Program-made: the position numbers and the translations under genes
Shown here: one piece after another, positions 8,466 to 17,979 of the stretch
How the letters are laid out: each line of letters starts with the position of its first letter
Position numbering within the stretch: position 1 is the stretch's first letter
The notes under the pieces: model-generated
Told to the model about the DNA's origin: nothing
Databases searched by the model: none
The model's input: only the letters and a program-made list of their open reading frames with translations
Assembly: GCA_004017275.1 (NCBI GenBank)
Contig: SAKE01000003.1
Span: forward strand, 266,309-330,308
DNA: 64,000 nt
Direction of reading: 5' to 3'
From: Mesorhizobium sp.
GTDB taxonomy: Bacteria > Pseudomonadota > Alphaproteobacteria > Rhizobiales > Rhizobiaceae

Positions 8466-11102
8466 ATGGACGTCGTCGTCGTCGAATCGCCGGCCAAGGC
8501 GAAGACAATCAACAAATACCTCGGCAAGAACTACAAGGTTCTGGCCTCGTTCGGCCATATCAGGGATTTGCCGGCCAAGGATGGCTCGGTGCGTCCGGAT
8601 GAGGATTTCGCCATGTCCTGGGCGGTAGATACCGCCTCGGGCAAGCGCCTTGCCGACATCGCCAAGGCGGTCAAGGACGCCGACGGCCTGATCCTCGCCA
8701 CCGATCCGGATCGCGAAGGCGAAGCGATTTCCTGGCATGTGCTGGAAGTGCTGAAGCAAAAGCGCGCGCTGAAGGACAAGCCGGTCAGCCGCGTTGTCTT
8801 CAATGCCATCACCAAGTCGTCGGTGCTGGAGGCAATGGCCAATCCGCGCCAGATCGATGCACCGCTGGTCGATGCCTATCTCGCTCGTCGGGCACTCGAC
8901 TATCTCGTCGGCTTCACGCTGTCGCCAGTGCTGTGGCGCAAGCTGCCGGGCGCCCGCTCGGCCGGCCGCGTCCAGTCGGTGGCACTGCGTCTGGTCTGCG
9001 ATCGGGAATCCGAGATCGAGCGCTTCATCCGCGAGGAATACTGGCAGATCGCCGCAATCCTCGGCACGCCGCGCAATGAGAATTTCGAAGCACGGCTGAC
9101 CGCCTTCGATCGCAAGAAGCTGCAAAAGCTCGACATTTCCAACAAGGCGCAGGCCGACGACATCAAGTCGATGCTCGAAGGCGCAACCTTCAAGGCGGTG
9201 TCGGTCGAAGCCAAGCCGACCAAGCGCAATCCCGGCCCGCCCTTCACCACCTCGACGCTGCAGCAAGCCGCCTCATCGGGCCTCGGCTTCTCGGCCAGCC
9301 GCACCATGCAGGTGGCGCAGCGCCTCTATGAAGGCATGGAGATCGGCGGCGAAACCACCGGCCTCATTACCTATATGCGAACCGACGGCGTGCAGATGGC
9401 GCCCGAGGCGATCGACGCCGCGCGCGATGCCATCGCCAAGGAATTCGGCCCAAAATACCTGCCGGAAAAGCCGCGTTTTTACACGACCAAGGCCAAGAAC
9501 GCCCAGGAAGCGCACGAAGCGATCCGCCCGACGGATTTCATGCGCACCCCGGCATCGGTCAGGCAATATCTCGATTCCGATCAGATGCGGCTCTATGAGC
9601 TGATCTGGAAGCGTGCCATCGCCAGCCAGATGCAGCCTGCCGAAATCGAGCGCACCACCGTCGAGATCGAGGCTGTCAACGGCGGCCGCACCGCCGAGCT
9701 TCGCGCCGTCGGCTCAGTCGTTCGCTTCGACGGCTTCATCGCCGCTTACACCGACCAGAAGGACGACGACGCGGAAGACGAGGAAAACCGTCGTCTGCCC
9801 GAGATCCGCGCCGGCGAGCAGCTTGCCCGTCAGTCGATCAACGCCACGCAGCACACCACCGAGCCGCCGCCGCGCTATTCCGAAGCGTCGCTGATCAAGA
9901 AGCTGGAAGAGCTCGGCATCGGCCGCCCATCGACCTATACGGCGATCCTGAAGACGCTCGAGGACCGCGACTACGTCACCATCGACAAGCGCCGGCTGGT
10001 GCCGCAGGCCAAGGGCCGGCTGCTGTCGGCTTTCCTCGAAAGCTTCTTCGAACGCTATGTCGAATACGATTTCACGGCATCGCTGGAGGAAAAGCTCGAC
10101 GAGATTTCCGACGGCAAACTTGCCTGGAAAGATGTGCTGCGCGATTTCTGGAAGGATTTTTCCGGTGCCGTCGCCGACATCAAGGAACTGCGCGTCACCG
10201 ACGTGCTCGATGCGCTGAACGAAGAACTGGCGCCGCTGGTATTTCCCGCGCGCGAAGACGGTTCGAACCCGCGCATCTGCCCGAAATGCGGCACCGGCAA
10301 TCTGTCGCTGAAGCTGGGTAAGTTCGGCGCCTTTGTCGGTTGCTCGAACTATCCCGAATGCTCCTTTACCCGCCAGCTCGGCGACGCCGCCAACCCCAAT
10401 GGCGAGAATGGCGGCGGCGAGGACGGCACCAAGGTCATCGGCAAGGATCCCTACACGTCAGAGGAAATCACGCTGCGCAGCGGCCGCTTCGGCCCCTATC
10501 TGCAGCGTGGCGACGGCAAGGAAGCCAAGCGCTCCAGCCTGCCCAAGGGCTGGACGGCCGAGTCGATCGACCACGAGAAGGCGCTGGCGCTGCTGTCGCT
10601 GCCGCGCGATGTCGGCCAGCATCCGGAAACGACCAAGATGATCTCGGCCGGGCTCGGTCGCTACGGCCCATTCGTGCTGCATGACGGTACCTACGCCAAT
10701 CTCGACAGCATCGAGGACGTGTTCTCGATCGGCCTTAATCGTGCGGTATCGGTGATCGCCGAGAAGCAGTTGAAGGGCAAGGGCGGCCGCAATGGCGGCA
10801 CGGCCGCTGCGCTCAAGGAGCTTGGCGACCATCCCGATGGCGGCGGCAAGATCGTCGTGCGCGACGGCAAATACGGGCCTTACGTGAATTTCGGCAAGGT
10901 CAATGCCACCCTGCCCAAGGGCAAGGATCCGCAGTCGGTGACGATCGAGGATGCGCTGGCGCTGATTGCCGAGAAGGAAGCCAAGGGCGGCGGCGGCAAG
11001 AAACCGTTCCGCAAGGCGGCAACGGCCAAGGCCACAACAACCAAGAAAACCGCAACCAAGAAAGCGGCTGCGAAGAAGCCGGCCGCGAAGAAAAAAGGGT
11101 AG
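8466..11102 (+). CDS. topA: DNA topoisomerase I (type IA)
   Basis: TopA relaxes negative supercoils by nicking and passing one strand. The 878-aa product starts with the Toprim domain (VVVESPAKAKTINKYLG, then DPDREGE). The catalytic core follows, with the nucleophile Tyr303 in ITYMRTDG. After it come a four-cysteine zinc ribbon (CPKCG ... CSNYPEC, about residues 606-635) and repeated RxGRFGPYLQ-type C-terminal domains. It ends in an Ala/Lys-rich tail of about 35 residues, typical of alphaproteobacterial TopA and likely to contact DNA non-specifically. rnr starts six bases after the stop, so the two are translationally close and probably co-transcribed with DUF983. Confidence 0.98.
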   Translation: MDVVVVESPAKAKTINKYLGKNYKVLASFGHIRDLPAKDGSVRPDEDFAMSWAVDTASGKRLADIAKAVKDADGLILATDPDREGEAISWHVLEVLKQKRALKDKPVSRVVFNAITKSSVLEAMANPRQIDAPLVDAYLARRALDYLVGFTLSPVLWRKLPGARSAGRVQSVALRLVCDRESEIERFIREEYWQIAAILGTPRNENFEARLTAFDRKKLQKLDISNKAQADDIKSMLEGATFKAVSVEAKPTKRNPGPPFTTSTLQQAASSGLGFSASRTMQVAQRLYEGMEIGGETTGLITYMRTDGVQMAPEAIDAARDAIAKEFGPKYLPEKPRFYTTKAKNAQEAHEAIRPTDFMRTPASVRQYLDSDQMRLYELIWKRAIASQMQPAEIERTTVEIEAVNGGRTAELRAVGSVVRFDGFIAAYTDQKDDDAEDEENRRLPEIRAGEQLARQSINATQHTTEPPPRYSEASLIKKLEELGIGRPSTYTAILKTLEDRDYVTIDKRRLVPQAKGRLLSAFLESFFERYVEYDFTASLEEKLDEISDGKLAWKDVLRDFWKDFSGAVADIKELRVTDVLDALNEELAPLVFPAREDGSNPRICPKCGTGNLSLKLGKFGAFVGCSNYPECSFTRQLGDAANPNGENGGGEDGTKVIGKDPYTSEEITLRSGRFGPYLQRGDGKEAKRSSLPKGWTAESIDHEKALALLSLPRDVGQHPETTKMISAGLGRYGPFVLHDGTYANLDSIEDVFSIGLNRAVSVIAEKQLKGKGGRNGGTAAALKELGDHPDGGGKIVVRDGKYGPYVNFGKVNATLPKGKDPQSVTIEDALALIAEKEAKGGGGKKPFRKAATAKATTTKKTATKKAAAKKPAAKKKG

Positions 11103-11108
11103 GACGGC

Positions 11109-13427
11109 GTGGCGCGCAAGATCTCCGGCAGAACCCACGGCGATCCGCGCACCGCCGACACCAGGGCCAAGGTCAAGGACGACTACCGGCCCTCGCGTGA
11201 CGAAATCTTGCGCTACATCGCCGAAAATCCCGATCGCGCCGGAAAACGCGACATCGCCAAGGCGTTCGCGTTGCGCGGCGACGACCGCATTTGGCTGAAG
11301 GATATTTTGCGCGACTTGCAGGACGAAGGCGTCCTGACCAAGGAGCGCAAGGGGCTGGCCCGCGTCGGCGCCCTGCCCCATGTCACGGTCCTCGATATTT
11401 TCGACCGTGACGCCGATGGCGTGCTGTTGGCGCGTCCTACCGAACACACGGCCAATGGGCCGCCACCGATCGTTTCCATCCGCCTGTCGCGCAGTGGTGG
11501 TGGACCGGCGCCCGGCATTGGCGACCGCGTACTGGCCAAGACCTTTCCCGCCGACGACACGAACGTCGCTCTGGGCGGCCCTGCCTATACCGGGCGGGTG
11601 ATGAAGATTTTCGAAAAACGCACCGATGCCGTGCTCGGTATTTTTCGCATTCTACAGGACGGCACCTTCCGCATCGAGCCCGTAGAACGCCGCCAGCCAG
11701 AACTGATCGTCGACAAGGAATTCCAGAACGGCGCCAAGAACGGCGACCTGGTCGAGGTCGAGCCGGCGCGGGCCTCCCGCTATGGGCTGCCGAGAGCCAA
11801 GGTGCTCAACGTGCTGGGCTCGCTGACCAGCGAAAAGGCGGTCTCGATGATCGCCATCCACGCGCACGACATTCCGCATATCTTTCCGGCCGACGTCATC
11901 GCCGAATCCGAAGCCGTCAAGCCGGCGACGCTTGCTCACCGCGAGGACTGGCGCGACCTGCCGCTGGTCACCATCGATCCGGCCGACGCCAAGGACCACG
12001 ACGATGCGGTCTTCGCCACGCCGGATCTCGACGAGAAGAACCCCGGCGGCGTGGTCGCCACCGTGGCGATCGCCGACGTCGCCGCCTATGTGCGCTATGG
12101 CACCGCACTCGACCGCGAGGCGCTGAAGCGCGGTAATTCGGTTTATTTCCCCGATCGCGTCGTGCCGATGCTGCCCGAGCGCATTTCCAACGATCTCTGC
12201 TCGCTGCGCGAGGGCCAGGACCGGCCGGCGCTGGCCGTGCGTATGGTTTTTTCAGCCGAGGGCCGCAAGCTCAGGCACACCTTCCATCGCGTCATGATGA
12301 AGTCGGCGGCGAAACTCGCTTACCAACAGGCCCAGGCGGCGATCGACGGCGTGCCGGACGACAGGACCGGCCCGATCCTCGATACGGTACTGAAGCCGCT
12401 GTGGGACGCCTATGCGATTCTCAAGCGTGGCCGCGACGGCCGCCAGCCGCTCGAACTCGATCTGCCGGAGCGCAAGATCGTGCTCAAGCCAGACGGCACC
12501 GTCGATCGCGTCATCGTGCCGGAGCGGCTCGATGCCCACAAGCTCATCGAAGAATTCATGATCCAGGCCAATGTCGCCGCGGCCGAGACATTGGAGGCGA
12601 AGAAGCAGGAACTGGTCTACCGCGTGCATGACGCGCCGTCGCTGGCCAAGCAGGAATCGCTGCGCGAGTTCCTGCAGACGCTTGGCCTGTCGCTGGCGCG
12701 TGGCGCGCAGATGCAGCCTGCCCAGTTCAACGGCATTTTGGAGCGCGTGCGCGGCGCCGACAATGAAGGCCTGGTCAACGAAGTGGTGCTGCGCTCGCAG
12801 AGCCAGGCCGAATACTCGCCCAAGAACATCGGCCATTTCGGTCTCAACCTGAGGCGCTACGCCCATTTCACCTCGCCGATCCGCCGCTACGCCGATTTGA
12901 TCGTGCATCGCGGACTTATTGCCGCACTCGGCCTCGGTCCGGGCGGCCTGACGCAGGACGAAGCAGCACGGCTCGAAGATGTCGCGGTGCTGATCTCCGG
13001 CACGGAACGCCGCGCAATGGCTGCGGAGCGCGATACTGTCGACCGTCTGATCGCCGCCTATCTTGCCGAACGCGTCGACGACCGGTTCGATGCCCGCATC
13101 TCCGGCGTCACCAAATCAGGACTATTTGTCCAATTGCCGCAGTACGGCGCGGATGGTTTCATCCCGGTGTCAACATTGAACGGCGATTACTATATCTACG
13201 ACGAAACGGCCCGCTCCCTGTTCGGAGAACGCTCGGGCAAAGGCTACCAGCTCGCGGACCGCGTCGAGGTCCGGCTCGTCGAGGTGGCACCGATGGCCGG
13301 CGCGATGCGCTTCGAGATGTTGACCGACCCGAAGCCTTTGCCGGGCTCCAAGCGGTCGTTTCACAAGGCCAAGGGCCGCGCCCGCGCGTCGCAAACGCGA
13401 CCTGGTTCGCGCGGCAGGAGACGATGA
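11109..13427 (+). CDS. rnr: Ribonuclease R
   Basis: RNase R is a processive 3'-5' exoribonuclease that degrades structured RNA and takes part in mRNA and rRNA quality control. The 772-aa product has an N-terminal HTH/cold-shock-like part, an RNB catalytic domain with the metal-binding motif DPADAKDHDDAVFA, the FTSPIRRYADL signature, and a C-terminal S1 domain (about 650-725). A basic tail (KAKGRARASQTRPGSRGRRR) ends the protein. The start is GTG at 11109 with AGGA eight bases upstream, six bases after the topA stop. Its end overlaps the DUF983 start by four bases (ATGA), suggesting translational coupling. Confidence 0.97.
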   Translation: MARKISGRTHGDPRTADTRAKVKDDYRPSRDEILRYIAENPDRAGKRDIAKAFALRGDDRIWLKDILRDLQDEGVLTKERKGLARVGALPHVTVLDIFDRDADGVLLARPTEHTANGPPPIVSIRLSRSGGGPAPGIGDRVLAKTFPADDTNVALGGPAYTGRVMKIFEKRTDAVLGIFRILQDGTFRIEPVERRQPELIVDKEFQNGAKNGDLVEVEPARASRYGLPRAKVLNVLGSLTSEKAVSMIAIHAHDIPHIFPADVIAESEAVKPATLAHREDWRDLPLVTIDPADAKDHDDAVFATPDLDEKNPGGVVATVAIADVAAYVRYGTALDREALKRGNSVYFPDRVVPMLPERISNDLCSLREGQDRPALAVRMVFSAEGRKLRHTFHRVMMKSAAKLAYQQAQAAIDGVPDDRTGPILDTVLKPLWDAYAILKRGRDGRQPLELDLPERKIVLKPDGTVDRVIVPERLDAHKLIEEFMIQANVAAAETLEAKKQELVYRVHDAPSLAKQESLREFLQTLGLSLARGAQMQPAQFNGILERVRGADNEGLVNEVVLRSQSQAEYSPKNIGHFGLNLRRYAHFTSPIRRYADLIVHRGLIAALGLGPGGLTQDEAARLEDVAVLISGTERRAMAAERDTVDRLIAAYLAERVDDRFDARISGVTKSGLFVQLPQYGADGFIPVSTLNGDYYIYDETARSLFGERSGKGYQLADRVEVRLVEVAPMAGAMRFEMLTDPKPLPGSKRSFHKAKGRARASQTRPGSRGRRR

Positions 13428-13873
13428 TGACAACAGCCACGGAAGAACAGGTTTTCGGCGGAGAACATCACTCGGGCCGGGCCGCGCGCCCGCTGTGGAC
13501 GGCGATAAAGCGCGGCCTGCTCGGCCGCTGCCCGCATTGCGGCGAAGGCAAGCTGTTTCGCGCTTTTACCAAGACCGTCGATACATGCAGTGTCTGCGGC
13601 GAGGAACTGCATCACCACCGCGCCGACGACCTGCCCGCCTATCTCGTTATCGTCATCGTCGGCCACATAGTGCTCGGCGCCTTCATGGGTATTGAGGCCA
13701 CGTCGACTTTGTCGACGTGGCAGCACATCGCCATCTGGGTGCCGCTGACCATCCTTCTGTCGATCGCGCTGCTGCAGCCGGTCAAGGGTGCCGTCATCGG
13801 ACTGCAATGGGCCTTCTATATGCACGGCTTCGGCGGCGAACACGACGTGATCGAGCCGCATCCCGAAGCTTGA
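13424..13873 (+). CDS. DUF983 family zinc-ribbon membrane protein
   Basis: This 149-aa protein belongs to DUF983, small membrane proteins of unknown function. It has an N-terminal four-cysteine zinc ribbon (CPHCGEGKLF then CSVCGEEL), a short HHHRADDLPAY linker, and two membrane helices, roughly residues 65-85 and 98-118. The start at 13424 overlaps the rnr stop (ATGATGA, with a second ATG three bases on). This rnr-DUF983 coupling is common in Rhizobiales as I know the neighbourhood. No catalytic function can be given. Confidence 0.88.
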   Translation: MMTTATEEQVFGGEHHSGRAARPLWTAIKRGLLGRCPHCGEGKLFRAFTKTVDTCSVCGEELHHHRADDLPAYLVIVIVGHIVLGAFMGIEATSTLSTWQHIAIWVPLTILLSIALLQPVKGAVIGLQWAFYMHGFGGEHDVIEPHPEA

Positions 13874-13959
13874 GCCGCAGCCAAGAATACGGCGTGGCGC
13901 AACATACCCACCGTGAAAGGCCACTTTCGCTTGCCAGAAGTTTCCGCTAGGTCCTGCGC

Positions 13960-14700
13960 ATGGACGGTATGACCAAGGCGGAAGTCGACAAGATCGAGCG
14001 GAGCATGACCGCCCATAGCGACCAGCCAATTCGCCCGCGCGATGCGGCAACCCTCATCCTGCTCGACCGCAAGGGCGGCGACGTGCTGGTTCTGATGGGC
14101 CGCCGCCATGCCGGCCACGCCTTCATGCCGGGCAAGTTCGTTTTTCCTGGCGGCCGCACCGATCCGGCCGACAGCCGCATCCCGGTCGCCGCCGCATTGC
14201 ACCCTGAGCAGGAAGCCAGGCTGATCGCCGGGCCGGGCCGCACAAGCCCCGCGCGAGCCCGTGCCATCGCCTTGTCGGCCATCCGCGAGACCTATGAGGA
14301 AGCCGGGCTGCTGATCGGCCGCAAGGGTGCTTTCGCCACCGCCAGGGCCGATTGGCAAGGCTTTGCCGAACATGGCGTGCAGCCCTCCCTGGACATGTTG
14401 CGCTTTGTCGCGCGTGCCATCACGCCGCCCAACCGGGTGCGCCGCTTCGACACGCGCTTCTTCAGCGCCTGGCGTGACGACGTCGCGGTCGAACTGCCGG
14501 GTGGCGGTCCGACCAACGAACTCGAAGAGCTGGTCTGGCTGCCGCTTGCCAAGGCCAGGGAAGCCGACATCCCCGACATCACCCGGATGATCCTGGACGA
14601 GCTGGAAAAGCGCCTCGCCCATGATCCGCTGTTGCGTCCGGGCGGTCCGGTGCCTTTCTACCGGCTTGTCCGCAACCGCTTCACCCGCGAAATTCTGTAA
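13960..14700 (+). CDS. Nudix hydrolase with an insertion in the Nudix box
   Basis: Nudix enzymes hydrolyse nucleoside diphosphates linked to another moiety. The 246-aa protein has the fold entry RDAATLILLDR and the start of the box (FPGGRTDP), but about 40 residues separate this glycine part from the catalytic helix SAIRETYEEAGLLIG. A similar inserted box is known from the NUDT8/NUDT19-like CoA or acyl-CoA diphosphatase group, so a CoA-type substrate is possible but unproven. The core residues R-E-x-x-E-E are present. Alternative starts are the ATGs at codons 4 and 16; I keep 13960. It is followed by the MFS gene 23 bp later. Confidence 0.85.
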   Translation: MDGMTKAEVDKIERSMTAHSDQPIRPRDAATLILLDRKGGDVLVLMGRRHAGHAFMPGKFVFPGGRTDPADSRIPVAAALHPEQEARLIAGPGRTSPARARAIALSAIRETYEEAGLLIGRKGAFATARADWQGFAEHGVQPSLDMLRFVARAITPPNRVRRFDTRFFSAWRDDVAVELPGGGPTNELEELVWLPLAKAREADIPDITRMILDELEKRLAHDPLLRPGGPVPFYRLVRNRFTREIL

Positions 14701-14723
14701 AACATCGAGTATTCAGACATCCC

Positions 14724-15902
14724 ATGACGGTCGATACCCAACAACAGGGCGACGAACGCGTACACTGGCTGCCGATGGTGGCGGCGATCTCGTCGATCAG
14801 CGTCGTCGGCATCGCCATCGGTCTCGGCATGCCGCTGCTCAGCGTCATCCTGGAAACACGCGGCCATTCGGCTTCGATGATCGGCCTCAACACCGCCGTC
14901 GCCGGCCTTGCCTCGATCGCCGGTGCGCCGCTGGCGACACCGCTAGCCATGCGCTTCGGCGTCGCCTGGACCATGATTGCCATGATCGCAGCCGGCGCAC
15001 TGGCCTTTGTCGGCTTCCATTTCGCACCCGATTTCTGGATGTGGTTTCCGCTGCGCATCGTGCTGCACATCGCGCTGACTGTGCTGTTCATCCTGTCTGA
15101 ATTCTGGATCAGCACTTCAGCGCCGCCGCACCGGCGCGGCCTTGTCCTTGGCATCTACGCCACGGTTCTGTCGCTCGGCTTTGCCGCCGGGCCGTGGCTG
15201 TTCGCCCATCTCGGCAGCTCCGGCTTCAGGCCGTTCGGCGTCATCATCGCATTGGTGACGCTGGCCGCCATACCCGTGCTGGCAGCGCGCAACGAGAGCC
15301 CGACCATCGTCTCCGACGGCGAGACCAGCAATTTCCTGCGCTACATCTGGCTGGTGCCGTCGGCCACCGCTGCCGTGCTGGTGTTCGGCGCGGTGGAAAC
15401 CGGCGGTTTTGCGCTGTTCCCGATCTACGGCAGCCGCATCGGCTATTCCGAAGCCGACGCAGCCCTTCTCCTGACCATGATCGGCCTCGGCAACGTGCTC
15501 TTGCAGATCCCCATCGGCATGATCAGCGACCGCGTCAGCGACCGCCGCTATCTGCTGATCGCCTGCGCCATGGTTGGTCTTGCCGGCACGGTCTTCATGC
15601 CCTTCTTCTCCCAGAATTGGCATTTGATGGCGGCTCTTCTGTTCGTCTGGGGCGGCGTCGTCGCTGCCATGTACACGATCGGTCTTGCCCATCTCGGCTC
15701 GCAGCTTTCCGGCCACGAGTTGGCGTCTGCCAACGCCGCCTTCGTGCTGTGCTACGGCGTCGGCATGGTGCTCGGTCCGCAAGCGATCGGCATCGGCATG
15801 GATGCGTTCGGTCCGTCCGGCTTCGGCTGGTCGCTCGGCCTGTTCTTCGCCGCCTATATTGCTCTGGTCGCCATGCGGTTGGTTCGCAAGATCCTGCTGT
15901 AG
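14724..15902 (+). CDS. Major facilitator superfamily transporter
   Basis: The 392-aa product has twelve hydrophobic segments in two halves and MFS loop motifs: the segment after helix 2 ends in PLAMRFG, and the cytoplasmic loop after helix 8 reads GMISDRVSDRRYL. It resembles YcaD-type or sugar-efflux-type members. Substrate and direction cannot be told from the sequence. The short hydrophilic N-terminus (about 15 residues) supports the ATG at 14724. The upstream Nudix gene is 23 bp away, so the two may share a transcript. Confidence 0.88.
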   Translation: MTVDTQQQGDERVHWLPMVAAISSISVVGIAIGLGMPLLSVILETRGHSASMIGLNTAVAGLASIAGAPLATPLAMRFGVAWTMIAMIAAGALAFVGFHFAPDFWMWFPLRIVLHIALTVLFILSEFWISTSAPPHRRGLVLGIYATVLSLGFAAGPWLFAHLGSSGFRPFGVIIALVTLAAIPVLAARNESPTIVSDGETSNFLRYIWLVPSATAAVLVFGAVETGGFALFPIYGSRIGYSEADAALLLTMIGLGNVLLQIPIGMISDRVSDRRYLLIACAMVGLAGTVFMPFFSQNWHLMAALLFVWGGVVAAMYTIGLAHLGSQLSGHELASANAAFVLCYGVGMVLGPQAIGIGMDAFGPSGFGWSLGLFFAAYIALVAMRLVRKILL

Positions 15903-16010
15903 CGCGACTGCTGCCAGCCCTGCATTTGGCATGGCACGGTGACAGGCTGCTGACAGAACCGTGTCAGGAGCCCTGGGCTAGGGTGCCCCAAAACACTCGA
16001 GGACATTTCC

Positions 16011-16469
16011 ATGATCGACAGCGGCTTTGAAACCACATCGCTACGAATGACACTGCTTCTGCTCGTGACTTTCCAGGCTCCAGCCGCCGACGTCGACCGC
16101 ATCATGGATGCGGTGGTCGCGATAGCGCCGCTGGCCATGGGCAAATATGACCGCAATGCCTATCAGTCAGCACACGGCATCGAACGCTACAGACCGCTTG
16201 ACGGTGCGGCCGCCGGCGCCGAAACCGAATTGCGGAGGCGACCCGGCACGGTCGAGGTTTCCTTCGAACTTCCGGACGACCAGGCGCTGGCCGCCCGCGT
16301 CGTCGAGGCGATTTTCCAGGCACACTCCTACCAGGAGCCGGTGATCCGCATTCAGCCGATTCTTGCCAGCCGTTCCAAGGGCCTGGACGACCGCGCCAAT
16401 CCGAATCGCTGGTGGAACACGACCGGAGACTGGAAGAAGGTTGCGGCATCGGCGGCCGAAACCGCATGA
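16011..16469 (+). CDS. NIF3/YbgI PII-like insert-domain protein (COG3323-like)
   Basis: The 152-aa product resembles the stand-alone PII-like domain otherwise found inserted in NIF3/YbgI proteins. It shows the start LLLVTFQAPAADVDRIMDA, the GKYDRNAYQSAHG segment, RYRPLDGA, and the signature HSYQEPVIRIQPIL where the family has HPYEEPA. This domain is found in trimeric proteins of unknown ligand. The start at 16011 has GAGG eight bases upstream. A C-terminal extension of about 35 residues (SKGLDDRANPNRWWNTTGDW) is outside the domain. It sits between the MFS gene and rpmG with no clear functional link. Confidence 0.65.
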   Translation: MIDSGFETTSLRMTLLLLVTFQAPAADVDRIMDAVVAIAPLAMGKYDRNAYQSAHGIERYRPLDGAAAGAETELRRRPGTVEVSFELPDDQALAARVVEAIFQAHSYQEPVIRIQPILASRSKGLDDRANPNRWWNTTGDWKKVAASAAETA

Positions 16470-16622
16470 TTTTTGGTCAACAGCAGGCTCAGGCGGATCG
16501 CACGAGGCTTGCCGGGCTTGACTTTCCGGGCGTGTTCTTTATGTGTCGCGCCAAGTTTCCCGCGTCCGGGTGTTTCCCCGTGCTCCAGCGGCCAAAACCC
16601 CACGAACAAACGGACTGATATC

Positions 16623-16790
16623 ATGGCCAAAGCCGCAAACATCAAGATCAAGCTTCTGTCGACCGCTGACACCGGTTTCTTCTACGTGACCAGCAAGAAC
16701 AGCCGCACCAAGACGGACAAGCTGTCGTTCCGCAAGTACGACCCGGTCGCCAAGAAGCACGTCGAATTCAAGGAAACCAAGATCAAGTAA
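16623..16790 (+). CDS. rpmG: 50S ribosomal protein L33
   Basis: The 55-aa protein matches bacterial L33 along its length ([20 protein letters not shown] through the [17 protein letters not shown] end). It contains no cysteines, so it is the zinc-independent (C-minus) paralogue. The start is the ATG at 16623; in-frame codons further upstream are not part of the family. It ends before a strong intrinsic terminator at 16815-16842. Confidence 0.97.
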   Translation: MAKAANIKIKLLSTADTGFFYVTSKNSRTKTDKLSFRKYDPVAKKHVEFKETKIK

Positions 16791-16814
16791 TCTGGGTTTC
16801 CCTCTGCAATGCCG

Positions 16815-16842
16815 AAACGCCGTCCGACAGGGCGGCGTTTTT
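16815..16842 (+). terminator. Intrinsic terminator of rpmG
   Basis: AAACGCCG (16815-16822) pairs with CGGCGTTT (16833-16840), extended inward by a T-G wobble and two C-G pairs around loop GACA, and runs into a five-T stretch at 16838-16842. It begins 25 bp after the rpmG stop. Confidence 0.9.
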
Positions 16843-16966
16843 CGTTTGTAATCACTTGATTTCATTGCATTTGCGTTGAGACTCCACCCAAAGGATTGAC
16901 CCTTCGCCATGGTTGCGGCACCCTTGGTCGCGGGTTGGCAGGGTGTCATGAACAAGGCGCCTACGG

Positions 16967-17218
16967 ATGTCGAAAAAGTTGAAAGCTGCAATCATTGCAG
17001 CGCTTGTTGCTCTGGCTGCTGGCTTCGCCGTCAGCAACGGGTTGATAAGCCAACAGACGGCCGATGAGATCAAGGTCAGGACTGACCAGGTTTTGACAGA
17101 AGAGGAAGCAGCCCAGCCTGCACCTAGTCCCTCTGCACCTTCCACGAAACCTGCACCGCAGGCTCCGAGCCCGCCTGCTGCGGCACCACCGCAGCAAGGG
17201 TCCCAACAGGGTCAATAA
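16967..17218 (+). CDS. Small putative membrane-anchored or exported protein
   Basis: The 83-aa ORF starts MSKKLKAAIIAALVALAAGFAV, a basic end followed by one hydrophobic segment (residues about 7-24). It continues with an acidic stretch and ends in a Pro/Ala/Ser/Gln-rich tail. I recognise no family. The segment could be a signal peptide or a single membrane anchor with a periplasmic tail. An AAGG lies about 13 bp upstream, which is a weak ribosome site. The low-complexity tail makes homology judgement hard, so coding status is moderate. Confidence 0.5.
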   Translation: MSKKLKAAIIAALVALAAGFAVSNGLISQQTADEIKVRTDQVLTEEEAAQPAPSPSAPSTKPAPQAPSPPAAAPPQQGSQQGQ

Positions 17219-17357
17219 AAAAGCCCGCGCTGGACCGCGCCTGCGGAGTGTATCGTTTTAATACAATCGCCAATTGGTAGACTCGCAGGACGGATGGGCA
17301 GTTAGTTTCAGCGTCGGGCAAAAAAAAGGGGGAATGCCTCGATACCGGGAGAAAACG

Positions 17358-17567
17358 ATGTCCATTCAAAAAGGTGATTATCGAACCAACAGAGCCGACT
17401 ACGCGATTGCCGCGACGCATGGCGGACTGACCGCCGAAGACAGCGATCGAGACGAGATCCTGGCAAGAAGAAAAAAGTCCCTGTGGCTGAAAGATCGGCG
17501 CTCAACCAAGTCAGCCGAGAACCCGATGGATAGCTCGCCGCTGCCCAGAAGAATCCCTCGCGGTTAG
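17358..17567 (+). CDS. Hypothetical 69-aa basic protein
   Basis: An ATG at 17358 follows GGGAGA at a good seven-base distance and opens a 69-codon frame beginning MSIQKGDYRTNRADYAIAATHGG. The product is hydrophilic and charged, with a central RDEILARRKKSLWLKDRR segment likely to be helical. No family is recognised. It lies at the start of the accessory segment between rpmG and the ABC operon. The good ribosome site is the main support; an alternative is a chance ORF. Confidence 0.4.
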   Translation: MSIQKGDYRTNRADYAIAATHGGLTAEDSDRDEILARRKKSLWLKDRRSTKSAENPMDSSPLPRRIPRG

Positions 17568-17939
17568 CGGTGTACAATCGCCCTCCGCGATCGCACCATA
17601 CCCGCACATAGCCAACTCGCCCATATTGCAGGTGCCGCCATCGGTGTTCACCTCTCCGACGGCGGCCCTAGTTCGTGGCAAAATGACTTCCGTTCTTTTT
17701 GGACGGCGGGACTAAGGTCTTATGCTCTACACGCAAAGGTCCGAGCGGTCCCGTTCGGTTCCGGAAATGTCTGTTGGACGTTCCGCTATTTCATCCAATT
17801 GAGATGTAGCGTTCCCGTATATATCCCGTGCGATATCGGGCTCGATGGGCTGTCCTTATTCCGCAGGTCTGCCGTGCAGCAGCTTCAGCGCCCTGTGTGG
17901 GTCCCCGAAGCAAACTGCTCGCTCGCGCCCCAAGTGGGC
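17568..17939. other. Gene-free stretch upstream of the tandem repeat
   Basis: About 370 bp without a convincing gene on either strand. Base composition is visibly less GC-rich than the flanks. I see no terminator, tRNA or clear promoter. Confidence 0.5.
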
Positions 17940-17979
17940 TCAGCCCCGGCTGAGTTCCCTCAGTCCGGGCTGAGTTCCT
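17940..17979. repeat. Two 20-bp tandem repeats ending at the ABC ATPase stop
   Basis: Units 17940-17959 and 17960-17979 match at 17 of 20 positions, and a partial third unit (TCAGCC) forms the stop region of the ABC ATPase gene. On the minus strand each unit holds a CTCAG...CTGAG stem (one reads CTCAGCC-GG-GGCTGAG), so the array could act as a 3' hairpin stabiliser or terminator for the operon. Confidence 0.7.

Noticed and set aside
17221..17245. Poly-A/T run next to GC-rich sequence as a minus-strand intrinsic terminator
   Set aside because: Only a 4-bp stem can be formed, and the nearest minus-strand gene ends about 740 bases away.
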